From contig CM070563.1 in NCBI GenBank assembly GCA_036346405.1, positions 33,345,298 through 33,409,297 of the forward strand: 64,000 nucleotides of DNA, written 5' to 3'. Positions 33,377 to 46,200 of the stretch are shown here, one piece after another. How positions within the stretch are numbered: position 1 is the stretch's first letter; every line of letters starts with the position of its first letter. Below the pieces are notes generated by a model. It made no database searches. It was not told the origin of the DNA and was given only the letters and a program-made list of their open reading frames with translations. Both the position numbers and the translations under genes were made by a program. Source of the DNA: Phyllostachys edulis (taxonomy: Eukaryota; Streptophyta; Magnoliopsida; Poales; Poaceae).

Positions 33377-36300
33377 CAGTGGCGAACGCAGGACTGAAAT
33401 AGAGGGGGTGCTCAAGCTAATATAATAAAATTGTACAAAACATACATAATATATTTGAATGTCTAATGCAATTCAAATTTATACATAAATAAATAAGAGA
33501 CAAAGCGAGAATGTAAAATGAACTTAAGGTAGTACCTGACTATTGAACATAACAATCCAAATGCGTATAAATACATGCGAGTAGCAATCTGTGGAACAAT
33601 AGTAGTTAAATTAGCGTGACAATCAGGAAATTGTGACTAATTGCAAACATTGAAATGAAATGGAAGTATGTAACATATCGCAAAACCGCTAGCTATGACT
33701 AGGAGCGGGAGGCAAATCCATTCTACGAGATTTCATCTGTCGAAAACGATCCATGATTGTTTTATCATCAATGCTTTTGAATATCTCTCGCTCAGTGTAG
33801 CACACCATCAAGTCATTGAGCCATTCATCGGAGACTTTGTTGCGCAAGTTTGTCTTAATAATTTTCATTACCGAAAAGATTCTTTCAACTGATGTCGTTG
33901 CCACAGGAAGAATCAATGTTAGCTCAATGAGACGATACACCAATGAGAATGTTTTGTCTTTTTCAGTTTCAACCATCCTTTCGGTGAGCCTTGCAAGGTC
34001 ATGACATCCACAAAATTCTACACTTCTCCTAACATTGAGAATGTAGTTTTGAAGCTGAGTTCTTAACAATATACGGTCACCTATGGAGAAATCATCAGCA
34101 TAAATCTCAACAAGTTACAAAAGCTTATCCACATCAAACTTGGAGAATGAGTTCCTTGGATCAAGATAAGACATATGTATCAATAGCTCTGTAGAAACTT
34201 CATTAAAGCGATGATTTATCTCTGACTTAGTGGCATCGATAGCCGCATAGAAGATGTCAACTCTATAAAAATGATCTTGAGTCACTCTATGGCCTCGACG
34301 TGACATTCGACCCATAATTGGGGTGCTTTCATCCATATCCGGAACAGTGATGCCATTTGCTTCTCAAAAGCTTTTTGCTCGCTCGAGCAATGGCTCCCAC
34401 CCATTATCCCTCATGTTTTGCAAGTTCTCTTTCACATCCATAATCAAACCCATGGCATGAACAATGTCTAGATCCTTCCTTTGGAATTCATGTGATAATT
34501 CATTTGTAATGCCCAACAAGTCCAACATCAAATGCAATATGAACACAAATTCAAAGGTTTCCATTTTTCTTATCAAACCATATGCTCCACCAGAATTAGT
34601 TGGTTGACAACTATCATCACTTACAATTTCTAGCACCTCCTCAGTTGCCTCCCACATTTCATACAAATAGAGCAATGTTTTGTGATGTGAGCCCCATCTA
34701 GTATCTCCAAGTCTAGCTAGGCTAGTTTCCTGATGCAACCCCGTTCCAGTGAGAATCAAGCCATTCTGCACCTTCTGCAATAAGACTTCACGATACTTTT
34801 CAATCAAAGCATCCATCATCTTGCAAGATGAACTAACAGTGTTCACTATTAAGGGAATATAATTGAAGAAATCAGCAATAGCTTTGACACTACTCGAGAC
34901 GGTGACAATTGCTAATTGCAACTGATGGGCAAAGCAATGGACATAGAAAGCATATAGATTTTCATCTCGAATCTGTCTTTGCAAGCTGTTAAATTCTCCT
35001 CTCATATTTGAAGCTCCATCATATCCTTGCCCACGAAGCCTCGAAAGAGATAAATCATGTCCTGCAAGCACACCAAGCAATGCACCCTTCAATGTAGTAG
35101 AAGTACACTCTTTGACATGTACAAGCTTAAGAAACCTTTTCCTGACCTTCCCTTGTTTGTTAACAAATCTGCATGTCACAAGATATGGAAGTTACGACAC
35201 ACAATGCATAAATGGTATAATTAAAATATAAAACCAACTGCTAACCTCACAATCACAGCCATTTGCTCCTTTATTGATACATCTCGAGATTCATCAATAA
35301 GCACTGAAAAATTCTTATCTCCAATCTCACCCATAATCACCTTAGTGACCTCTTCTGTACAAGCTTTTGCAAGGTCTTTTTGAATCCAAGGAGAAGTCAT
35401 GGTACAATGCCTAGGAGCTACATCAAATGCCTTCTTTACTTCTTCCTTCTTATCTGTATACCGCTCCAACAACTCCTTAGAATTTCCCTTGTTGATGGAA
35501 GTAGCAGATTCATCGTGTCCACGGAAAGCTTCACCTTGCATTAGGAGAAATCTTGCACAATCTAGAGAAGCAGTTAGACAAATTTTATATGCAACTTCGT
35601 CCGCCTTACCACGAGCATCTAATTTACGTGACACACTTAATATTTGATTATTGAAATCCTCACATGCTTGCCTACAAAAGCTATGGGTACTACTAGGTCC
35701 ACCAACATGGTCATTCAAACTTTTCAAAGCCTTCCTCCAATTAACAAACCCAACTTTTGTGTATGCATCATTGCTAAAATAATGAGGATGTGACTGACTC
35801 TAGAAAAGAAAGCAATAGAAACAAAAGGCGGCATCCTTTGACACGCTATATTCCAACCAATCAAATTTGTTGAACCATGCTTCTTGAAAGGATCTCCAAC
35901 AATCCATCATTTTCTTTGGAAAAACATGGCCAATTGGTTGAGTTAGACCCTTCAACAAATATGCCCTCCTCACTTGATCTCTAATTTCACTGGGATAATC
36001 TTCAATTGGTATACGACATGCTGGATCGGCAATGGTGTCATCGGGATTAAAATCAATCTGAGGCTTCTTTAGTTGAGTTGTGCTCTCATTGGTATGAGGA
36101 GTAATACTTGTATTTGAATTGTTCAAGAAATAACTATGCAAAGTTCGTTTGTCCATCTTTTATAAATCTACAATAAATTGTATGCAATCCATAAGTACTA
36201 AAACTAAATACATGTAACTAGACTAGACAAGTAGACAACAATACAACATCACATATTCTGTTCACAACATCATCTCAACATCACATTGATATTATCATTG

Positions 36301-37255
36301 ATATTAACTGAGTGAGTTATGAATTTTACCTCAGCTTACCTTCTTAGTTGTGAGTTGTGACCATATATGATTATCTCAGTGACTCAAGACACACATAACA
36401 CATTCCCCATTTCCCCATTTCTTCTATTTCCTTCTTCTGGGTGCAACGCAGTCGCAGTGCTCCCTTTCCCCATTTCTTCTGGCGCAGACGCACAGTGCAC
36501 CGCCTCCTAGGTCAGTCTTCCGCAGGCCTCCGCCTCCGTCGCCCGCCTCCTCTTGGCTGCGCGGCCCACGCCTCCCCTGCTGCTCAGCGTCGCTGCCTCG
36601 GCCTCCTACCTCCGACACAGTGCCTGGATTACTTCTTTGCTTCTTGCGTCAGACGCCCGATCGCCTCGGCCTCCGATCGCCTCGGCCTCTCGGTTGTTGA
36701 GGCTCGCCGCCTCGCCCTCAATCGTCCATCGCTCGCCGCCTCGCCCTCGGTGGTACTGGCTGCTCAGTCTCTTCCCAGGCCTCGCGCCTCGCCTCAACCA
36801 CCCCTCCCTACTCACCTCACCCCTGCTATCACCGTCAGCTGCGTGTGCGGTGCGCCCAGGTCACCAGGTGAGTTTTGTGAATTAGGGATTTGAGAGATGG
36901 GGATTTTGGGGAGTGGTCGAATGAGTTGTAGCCGAATGGGGATTTGGGGATTTGAGGATTGCGAAAATGGGCCTATAACATTGGATTATGCAAAGAATAT
37001 GGCCCAAGTAGCCCAAATATGCTTGCAGTGTTGACTGCTGAGTGCTTCTTCCTTGTAGTGCTTCTTCCTCGTGCTTTTGCGCCTTCGTTCTTGGGCTCTT
37101 GGCCGCTGCTTCTGCTTGTGCCACCGCTAGCCAGCCAGTGCTTCCTCCATTGAATGGACCAGGTGGAGGAGATACAGCATGCGGGGTCTCCAGGGGTGTG
37201 GCCGATGGAGCCAGTGCGCACGCCCCTGCGCGCACCGATGTTGCCTCCGCCCCTG
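33377..37255 (-). mobile_element. hAT DNA transposon, 3.9 kb
   Basis: A perfect 8-bp target duplication CTCCAGTG stands at 33369-33376 and 37256-37263. The ends CAGTGGCGAACGCAGG and, inverted, CAGGGGCGGAGGCAAC are typical hAT termini. It contains a nearly full-length minus-strand transposase with a few stops and a GC-rich 5' region (36420-37255) in which I see no separate gene. It sits inside the LTR of 32796-52022. Confidence 0.9.
33689..36156 (-). pseudogene. hAT transposase (zf-TTF / DUF4371 / hAT dimerisation type), broken
   Basis: From the N-terminus: MDKRTLHSYFLNN (36156), a TTF-type zinc finger (WLEYSVSKDAAFCFYC), a DUF4371-like region with FSVLIDESRDVSIKEQ and GYDGASNMRGEF (both catalytic aspartates present), GDTRWGSHHKTL, and the C-terminal dimerisation domain (TTSVERIFSVMKIIKTNLRN). 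An intron fits at about 35166-35254 (AG/GTTAGC to ATGCAG/ATTTG). In-frame stops follow CFYCFLF (near 35800), RAKSF (near 34364) and DVDKLL (near 34115). These are few changes for the length, so the element is fairly young. It resembles the ZMYM/TTF-type hAT proteins common in plants. Confidence 0.88.
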
Positions 37256-37263
37256 CTCCAGTG

Positions 37264-38207
37264 GGTTTCATCACCCGGCGTTTATTAGAATCCGACACCC
37301 ATGTATACCAACTTACCTCAACCGCAGAGAATCCCTCACGTAGTGATTTATTAACCAATGGACCAAAGCGAAATAGTGCCATGTGAGGGGGAATGGATAA
37401 GCAAAGAGCAAATAAGTCATGCACAGGCCAAGGGGAAAGCCACAGCCAAAGTCCACCCCCACATAAGCCATTCTCTCCCTCAGTCAAAGCAACACAAAGC
37501 CATCCATTCACTCCTAGCCGAAAGCACACAACCAAGCAAAGCCCCTCAGTCACAAAATCCAGCACAAGAGCTCACAAGCCCCTCTCATTCCCAAGCAAAA
37601 CCAAGAGACCGCCACCAGCCAAAGCAAGCAAAGCCAAGCATCACTCATCTTTGCCAGCAAGCAAGCCACCACCAATAACACCCACTGCCCTTCCAAGCCC
37701 AAGTACCATTTCCACAACCCAAGACCACATCAGGGAAGGAGTAGAGGAGGAAGGGAGCACAAAGGGGAAGAGGAAGACCGACGGAGCATGGACGGCAATA
37801 GTGGCGACTAGAAGCCACCCACCACCACCAGGAACCACGCGAAGCCGGCAAGCATAAGGAGGAACAAAGAACAACAAAGAGAACAAGCAAAGCCAGCATC
37901 ACCAAACCTCACTGCCATTTCTCAAAACAAGTCCAACAAGGTAAACCCACCATTTTTCCCCACTGTCATTCTTGTCAAAAAATGAGCTCATCATATGAAT
38001 AAGAAATGCACAGAGGGTGCTCATGCCACACTAAGCCCACAATATCAATAGCCCTCAGTAGACAGTACAGAGTGATAACCGAACCCATTCAGTAGCCCAC
38101 CTTTCCCATTTCGCTGTTATTTTTGCCATAACCAACCCATCTAATATGAACTACCCACTACACAAGTAACGTCCATCCACAGCCATATCATCATCCAAAC
38201 ATACATC
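37264..38207 (+). mobile_element. LTR (plus orientation), second segment
   Basis: This continues the LTR after the hAT insertion. Its region 37390-37860 aligns, inverted, with 41364-41765 (translated similarity SCTGQ, then EEDKVKGK against EEEGSTKGK). It is cut at 38207 by the minus-strand gypsy element and resumes at 49203. Frames here are low-complexity Pro/Ser/Lys-rich and are not taken as genes. Confidence 0.7.
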
Positions 38208-38259
38208 TGTGATGCCCCGTGTCATTACCCCGGAGGGTAATCACACTCAAACATACATC
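38208..38259 (-). repeat. 52-bp extra copy of the LTR end with flank
   Basis: 38 bases of the LTR end (TGTGATGCCCCGTGTCATTA onward) plus CAAACATACATC are repeated directly before the complete LTR end at 38260. CAAACATACATC also precedes the first copy. Confidence 0.8.
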
Positions 38260-40538
38260 TGTGATGCCCCGTGTCATTACCCCGGAGGGTAATCACACTT
38301 AAGCATACAGATTACTATTCGTCTGCCCGGTAGGACACCGCTCCGACGAATAGTAAGCCTTACCAGAGTCAACATAGCAGAACAATAAGATAGAAAGTGT
38401 ACTTTTTATTCCAGTTAGCTACGCAAGGCTATGGTTCTTACAAGTAGTAATTTACAACTGCAAAAATGGGACCAAGTCCCTTCGCTTGCCTTCCTTGCTT
38501 CATCAATCTTCTACTTATCCCATTCGTTGAATAAGTTGCCCATCTCACCCTGGTCCTCATAGTCAACGCCCTCACCTTCGGCGACCCCTTCGGTACCTGT
38601 GTGTCCTTCGTCCCACTCGGGATAATTCCCGGCCGGACTAGGATCTAACAAAGGAGAATACTAACAAGGTTGAGTACAAATATACTCAGCAAGCATTAAT
38701 AGCAAAAGATGCACTGTATGACTTATCTCTGTTCATTATCACATTTTCAATATCATCTCTTTTCTGAAAATAGCAACTTGTTAAAACACTAAGTGGCAGA
38801 TTTTAATACTGAAAACACTACTTGTCACTCGGAGAGAAGATAGACCCCTAGTGGTTCCCATAGACTCTAATCCAGGAGACTAGCATGAATTCATGATTTT
38901 ATTTAACACTGCGTAGGCTTGTACCACTTTACCCATAGCTACTCTGAACTCACTTTGAACTGGGTCCATCGCATTTCCTTTGATCCAACTTCAAGTTCAG
39001 AATACATAACATTTTCTAGGTTACGTGATTAATTTCTCCACCCATTACTTTTCGTCGGTGCCGACCTCGTCACTCACCAAGTTCTGGTAATGTTGGTTGA
39101 GGCAGCTTCTATCCTGCACCCAACACTCCACCTTAGCGCTATAGCGCCTTGGATCCCCCACTTTTGGACTTCTTCTACCGATCCTGGGTTCCTCTATCAC
39201 ACCCCCACATATTGCTTACCCAATGTGAAGATTATAATTATGTAACAAGGTAACATTTTCTGCCTGCCGAAACGGAAAAATGGTTGGTACTGAATTTACG
39301 GCCTTTGACCGAGTAAGAGTTTTGTTGGTCCTTATAGATTAACCATATGTAAAGGGTCCCACCTCTTGCCTCATCTCTTCCCTGCAACAGACCCCCTTTA
39401 CCGGCCATATAATTCTCTTTATCACATCCCTTTTCATCTTTCTCATCTCTTTCATATTCATCTCGATCATTTGATTTGAATTTTGAGAAACAATTTTTGA
39501 TGCAATACATATAATACAACAATATACGATTTACATTTAATATAACTATATTTATGTTGAAGAGGATAGCTTGCCTTCGTAACTGGAGAAAAGATCAGCG
39601 TCGAAGAATTCCTGATCAACTATTCCTGTCAGCGCTGGTTCGTCCTCTGTAATTATGCAGTAGCAAGAATAATAAATAAATAACTACTTAGTTGATTTTG
39701 GGTGATACTATGCGTACATAAGTTAGTGGACTCTACTTCGTTAGCAAACTTTAATTTACTAACACTTTTTGTACACTTGTTAAGTTAGTACTCCCCGACT
39801 GTAGTCGTTCTACAGTCCATTCGCTCTAGGGTTGAAGTTGTCGAAACATGTGTTTTAATTGCGCCAAAAGAACTATTACACACGCATGCATGCAACTATG
39901 TTTATTTGGTTTTCATCGGGTGCTTATACCTACCACTCCTTTTCCAATTAAACGCGGGGTTGCTTTCACTTAATTAAATTAATCACGACTAAAAATATTA
40001 CTAACTCGCCAGATTATTGGTCAATTATTTACAAGTTTGTTATGCCTGCGCTCATTTTTTATTAACTAAACTTGCAATATTTTATCCTATTTTATTTTAT
40101 TAAGCACCAGACTGATTCAAGATTGATTACCCTAGGTGACCTAATTAAAATTGTTTAGTCGAAACTACATAGTGCCAACTTCTTAATTTTATTACTAACC
40201 TCTATTGTTACAAAAAAAAAGCTTATTAAAAACCACTGCAAAATCCAAATTTTTTCCTAATTTTCTTACATTTTAATTTCCTAACCCTAATTGCACATAA
40301 TCTCTCCTTTCTTTCTCCTACTTATCTTCTCACGTCGAACACACAGGAGGCTCATTGTTTCTTCCCCAACCTCACTCTTCCTCTCTACTTCCTCCATGGC
40401 TTTTCCTTCCGAAGCTTACTTCGGCTGCACCTCCCCGTGGCGCCTTCTCCCTCAGGTGCCACCGTCGGCCTTTCGCCCCCACATCGCCTTCGCCGTCGGT
40501 CTGCCGCCGCCGCCTCTGGCCGCTTCTCCCTCCAGCGC

Positions 40539-40569
<31 letters not shown>

Positions 40570-41797
40570 CATGGCGCCTCCTACCCAGCGCCGTCCTCTC
40601 CTCTGGGCTGCTACGCCGTGCTCGCCACCACCTACGCTGCCTCCGGCTCTTCCCGACCCTCAAGTATTCCCCTCACTGGCCTCGCCTTGACTGGTGCCGT
40701 CGCTGCCCACTCGACTCAACCGACCACCATGTTGTCGCAGCTCGCCCGCCACCAGACGGCTTGGTCTCCCCCTGCATCCTTCCGGCCCGAGCTCACCCCA
40801 AACTTTCGGTTCCCCCCTTTATCAATTCTTTGGTTGGTTTTGCTTTGGTTTTAACTGTTGGTGCTTGCTTTGTTTTCTGATGTGGTTTTGAGGATGCTTA
40901 TGCATGGAGAGTGATGGTGCGGGTTGCTTTGTTAAGCATGAGGATGATGAAGGTGGGCTACTCCAGTGGTTGCTGTCATGCTACTGAGGTATAAACTCCC
41001 CTCATCCACTCTCCTCTCTGATCCCTCCCCTTGCTCTGCGATGGCTACTGATGAACTGAGAGCTTATTGTTGATGCTTTTGTGATGGAATGGATGCTACT
41101 AATGGCTACTTTGTGCATGGTTAAGCATACTAGTTTGGTTTTGTTTGGGCAAAAATAATAGTGGTTGAATACTAATTTGTGGGTGACTCATACGCTTAGT
41201 GAAAGGTGATGCTCCTATTGGGGGGAAGTATGAGCTACCTTGTTGCCTTTGTTTGATGTCTGGACTAGTGGTGGACTTGAGGTGGCTCTACCGTCGCCCC
41301 TTCCTAGGGTGGTGGCCACCTGTGCTTGCTTCTCCTTCTTGGCCTTCATTGGCTTTGTTGTCGCTACGCTGTCCTTGGCGGCCTGTGGTGGTTCGAAGCC
41401 GTCCCTGGCTCACCGGTCTTCCCCTTCACCTTGTCCTCTTCTCCTCCTCCTTTGTGGCTGTGGGTGTGAACTGAGAGCAGAGCTTTGCTTCGTATGAGTG
41501 CTGACTTGTGTTTTTGCCTTCGGTGGTGAACTAAGGTTGTGAGGCTTTGTGTTGATTGAGAAGGAGAGTGCTTTATGTGGGGGGAAGCTTTGGTTGTGGC
41601 TTGTTGTCTTCGGTTGGGAGGAATGAAATGCTTGTGTTGGCTTGAGGGGAGAGGCTTAAGAGGAAGGTGTGTCCTGGTGGCCTTATCCTCTTGCCCTGTG
41701 CAAGATATTTCTTCCTCCTTCTTATCGGTTTGGCCCTCATAATGCCCTATTAGGTTAAAAACCACTGTTAGAAGGGTGCCTCGGTTATTGTATAATA

Positions 41798-41878
<81 letters not shown>

Positions 41879-42401
41879 GTACTAATCGTTTTCTATGCTT
41901 TTGGCCGTCTATGGAGGTGTGGATCGGGATGTGCGGAAGATAATTTGATGAAATGGCAAGGAGGCCTTCAGTGAGATGAATGTAAGAATATTGAATTGTA
42001 ATTTAATTAACTCTTGTAATTTACCTTGTGATTGGTTGTAAACAATTTTTGTAGTAGAAGTCGAGTTTGTAATATATTACTTTTGCATTGCAAATGGATT
42101 GTTGTAACCTTGTCAAGTTTGTAACATTCGCACTAACCTTGATGTATTGACTTATGTAATTAATCCGGAGTTTCAGTTAGTATTCTATTTCAGCTTGTAA
42201 TGGATTTCTTCTTTTTTTGCATAAGAATCTCAAATGATAATGTCGTTGGAATGTTGTTACACTGTTCATATTGTTAATTATGTGGATTAAGTGTTTGATG
42301 TCCAATTTGAGATTACACTTTGTTCCGAATTAAAGAATTTTAATTACCACTAATTACCGATTACTGTTATTTAGTTTAGCCTAATTGCTTAGGTTCTCAC
42401 A
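38260..42401 (-). mobile_element. 3' LTR of the minus-strand gypsy element, 4.1 kb
   Basis: On the minus strand it starts TGTGAGAACC (42401) after the polypurine tract and ends GGGGCATCACA (38260). Its last 1 kb matches 48179-49202 directly and 51030-52022 inverted. A (TA)n microsatellite of about 70 bp lies at 41802-41874, and a CT-rich run at 40540-40570. Ser/Pro-rich plus-strand frames at 40291-40890 are composition effects. Confidence 0.8.
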
Positions 42402-42403
42402 TC

Positions 42404-42418
42404 CTCCCCCCCTCCCCC
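42404..42418 (-). other. Polypurine tract of the minus-strand gypsy element
   Basis: On the minus strand GGGGGAGGGGGGAGGA directly precedes TGTGAGAACC. Plus-strand DNA synthesis of LTR elements starts from such a tract next to the 3' LTR. Confidence 0.8.
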
Positions 42419-42439
42419 GGAAAAATTTCGTCCCTGAAA

Positions 42440-43260
42440 TTTGGTTCTCACATGAACAGGTAGGGGTAGGATTCACGTAGCGCTTCCTTTTCTTCCGTGT
42501 AGCTTCACTGACGGGGTGACTTTTCCACTAAACTTTGCACAAATGAATAGTTTTGGTTCCACAGCTTTTGGTCTTCTGTGGCTAGAATTTCCACAGGACG
42601 TTATTCGTAGGTTAGGTCGTCTTTCAATAGTATATCGAGATTGGCTAGGTTATTTGAGGGCTCCTGCAGGCATTTTCATAGTTGGGAGGTATGGAGGGCG
42701 TCGGGAATCCTCGATAATTAGCTTGGTAACTCCAATCGATACGCTAAGGTGCCTTTATGCTCTAGAATCTGAGATGATCCAACATACCATGGATTTAGTT
42801 TCTCCTTTACTCCGAATCGGCACACCCTGAGCATAGGTGATACCTTTAAATACTCCTGATCCCCGACTTCAAGTTGTAGGTCTTTTCCATGTTGGGTTGC
42901 GTAGCTCCTTTGCCTACATTGAGCGATCTTGAGATGCTCTCGAGTTAGCTGTATTCTTGTCGTTTTCCCATACCAGATCAGGGCCCAATAACGGTCTTTC
43001 TCTGACTTCCTACTAACATATGGGTGATCTGCACTTCCTTCCATAGAGGGCTTCGGATGGTGTCATTTGAATACTAGAATGGCAGTTGTTCCCAGAATTA
43101 AGTTGATAACCAATTTTATCTCTCTATCTAGGGCATACTGGGTAATTCCTCAGGGAGTACCTCTGGGAAATCTCTAACTACTGGTATGTCTTCTATTTCC
43201 TTTTGCTTGCAGGCTAGCCAAGGTATGATTAGATTGTTTTGGTGTGGTTCTAATTCCGAT
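42440..43260 (-). pseudogene. Gypsy pol remnant: RT start joined to integrase end, chromodomain
   Basis: Reading down the minus strand: IEDIPVVRDFPEVLPEELPS (about 43196-43140) is the conserved lead-in to gypsy reverse transcriptase. After a stop and about 60 bp comes QMTPSEALYGRKCRSPI (about 43075-43025), the late integrase. Then REHLKIAQCRQRSY, VGDQEYLKVSPM and GTLAYRLELPS (43044-42718), and a chromodomain-like tail with EALRESYPYLFM (near 42470). The RT, RNase H and integrase core are absent, an internal deletion of well over 1 kb by comparison with the element at 58729-61560. Several stops and frame changes add to the decay. Confidence 0.75.
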
Positions 43261-46200
43261 ATATTGTAGTCGTGTCTCATCAGACTTTCCAATACATGTT
43301 GTGATATTGGTACAATGGCAAATTGATGTATAACCGTATAAAAGTAACCTAGAGGTAAGTTACTGACTTATAAGGAGGTCACCTGAAAACTAGGAGTGTT
43401 GCTTAGTGGCAGGCGGTGGCATGGCCCATGCCACCTTGGGTGGTTTGTGACTGCTGTCTATGGTAGCATCCTCAGGGTCCATTCGGAATATAATAACTGT
43501 CTTGGACATTGTCTCTCAAACATGCTTGACTTGTTGACGGTTTTGACTACCGTCAGATTGTGCACTTCGAGATCTCATTTTTCTTTTCACTGTTTCACAA
43601 GATGTTGCTGAACTCTGAGTTTGTGTCATTGTTATTATTTGTAGGCCTCACTTGTTGGTTTATGGTGAACGGTTTGGCATCTGAAACGGGTGCAACTTTA
43701 TTTGCTTGATTCACACATGAGTACACTAGCTATGGGATGCTAACTGGCCTAAATTTATGAACTAAAGCTTTATGTAACTTAACTCCTGTTACTTGCTTGA
43801 TAATTTCTTCAACTGGATGTGTAACCTAGTGGGCCCATATCTTAGCTGCTGTCTTATCTGAACACTGCGGTATTTGGGGATTGTCTTGCCCTAATTTCGG
43901 AGATACCTGACTACACTTGCTTGCTTATATAACTGCATATAAATTTCAGAGCCATTCTCGGTTCTTGAGATCTCGTCACATGGTGTACCACGATTTTGAA
44001 CAGTATACTAAATCTCAAAAGCAGGATGTAGCTCAAAGACTGGTCCCTAATTGAATTGGGCGATTTCCAATAAAACCTGATCACGATCATAGCAATGAAT
44101 TGATCATGTGCATCAACTTTCACCATCCACATATTTATTTTGCACAAGTCTGAACCAACTTCTATTTGTCTTCTAAGTTAAATCATTTGCTAAAATTTCT
44201 ATGGTAAAAACCATAACATAGCCTCATTTAAATTGTAATTGAACCTTTGGATAAATTCCCTAATTTTTAATCTTGTTGTCATTTCTAAGATCAGTAAGTC
44301 AAGCATCCATATTAGAGTCATACTTTCCAAATCAATCTATTATGCCTATTGATCTACCACATCATTGCTTACATTAGTCCACCAACAACTATAGATTAAC
44401 CAATCACTATTATTCAATTAACTCCACCAATTTTGTCAATTCTCTATAATTCAACCCATACACCTAAATTCCAATCACAACTTACTATAATAATCCAACT
44501 CCATTTCTTATTCATTACCTATACCCGATCAGATTGTCAATACTAGATTTCCAACAATCACTAATAATACATCTAAATCCAAATTCACTATGCAATCATA
44601 TCCCATAAATTCAACATGACCAAATCGTCCAGTTAGTTCTACAAATTTTACCCATATATCATGGTTCAACCAATCCATCAAGATTAACTTCATGCATTGC
44701 TTATGAAAATTGAACCTTTTCGTATTTCAATCATCCCTTTTTTTATTGGATTTAAATTCCCAATACTAATTCTCCAACAATTACTAAAATCTATTCAAAT
44801 CCGCCAAGATGTATTTTTATAATCCAACAAAGATATACTTCTTTAATCCAACAATAACATATTTCACATGTTCAACAAATGTATTTCTATCACCCACGAT
44901 AGTATATTTCTAATAATCCGATCATGATGTAATCCTATGATCCAATAATGATGAAATGTGATAATCCAATTCCAACAATTATATAATCCCACAATTCAAC
45001 CTTCAATAATAATCTATCTCCACAATCCAATATCCATCAATCCAACAGTCCAGCAAATGTATTCCTATAATCCAATATCCAACATTCATTTCTATATCCA
45101 TCTATAATCCAATACTCAATAATCATACATTTCTAATAATCCAGCATCCCTCAATCCAATCTCAACAACCATCCATTTCTATAATTCGACATCTATTAGT
45201 CCAATATCCAATAATCCAATAATAATCTATGTGTATGACCCCACATCCAATATCTAACCATCATCTAATTCTATGACCCAACATCTAACAATCCATTAAT
45301 CTAGTATCCCACAATAATCTAATTCTATAATCTAATCTCCAACAACAATGTATTTCTAATAATCCTATATCCAACAATCATGTAATCCTTTAATCAGATT
45401 TTCAACAATCATGCAATCTTTTGTCAGGTGGTGACCTCTACACTTTGCACATCTATAGGCTATGGCAACAGGCTGCTTCTGGGCTATGGTTCTCTAGAAG
45501 GAAGGGCTGAAGGTTCTGGGCCTGGGTGGTCCATATCGGGGTGGTGGTTGCCTGGTTGCTATTGTTGCAGTGGTTCTAGATCAGCCAGGTGCTGTCTCAT
45601 TACGATCTACTAGTGGATTTTTCGTTAGTGCGTCCTGCGGCAATCGTCCCAATTTTAATTCTGAATCTCGGTCGCTATCTCTTTGTCCTTCCATCCTTCT
45701 GCATGGAGATGGATGGTCTAGTACTACTTGGTGTGCCTGAGTTATATTTTGGAGCCCTTGATTGTGATGCCAGCAAAGGTAATAAATTGAACTCCAAGTC
45801 TCGAAGAGGTGCAATATTTGACCTCATTAGGTTGTTGTGTAATGAAATTGCTTGCAGCAAGCTTGAGAGATGGGAAAGAGTGTGTGCTTGGGTGTTTCCT
45901 TGTGGGGCCTCCATTGTACTTGGCTGGGTTGGGTTTGAATATGCATGATTCGAGACTGATGGCAGGTTATATTTAAGACCAGAAGCATCATCGGGTACTT
46001 CCTGTCTCAGGGTATCAGGATGTGAAACAGGAGGTACATCAAGACTCTCCACGTTAGTTTCCATAATGGTCTCACAGTTCTCATTTGCTGACAAATTCAC
46101 CGCACTGCTGTCATAGGAATCTTGACCCCTCGTAGTTATTTGATCGAAAGGTATAGGTTCCTCAACAACAGACAAATCCACATTGTTATCGGTGCTCTTT

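Noticed and set aside
40291..40891. Ser/Pro-rich plus-strand frames of up to 187 codons
   Set aside because: They lie inside an LTR, overlap each other in several frames and follow CT-rich simple sequence.
45428..45480. Zinc-knuckle-like YRCAKCRGHHLTKDC on the minus strand as proof of gag
   Set aside because: The Cys-His spacing is atypical and a stop lies close upstream, so it is kept only as a weak hint.
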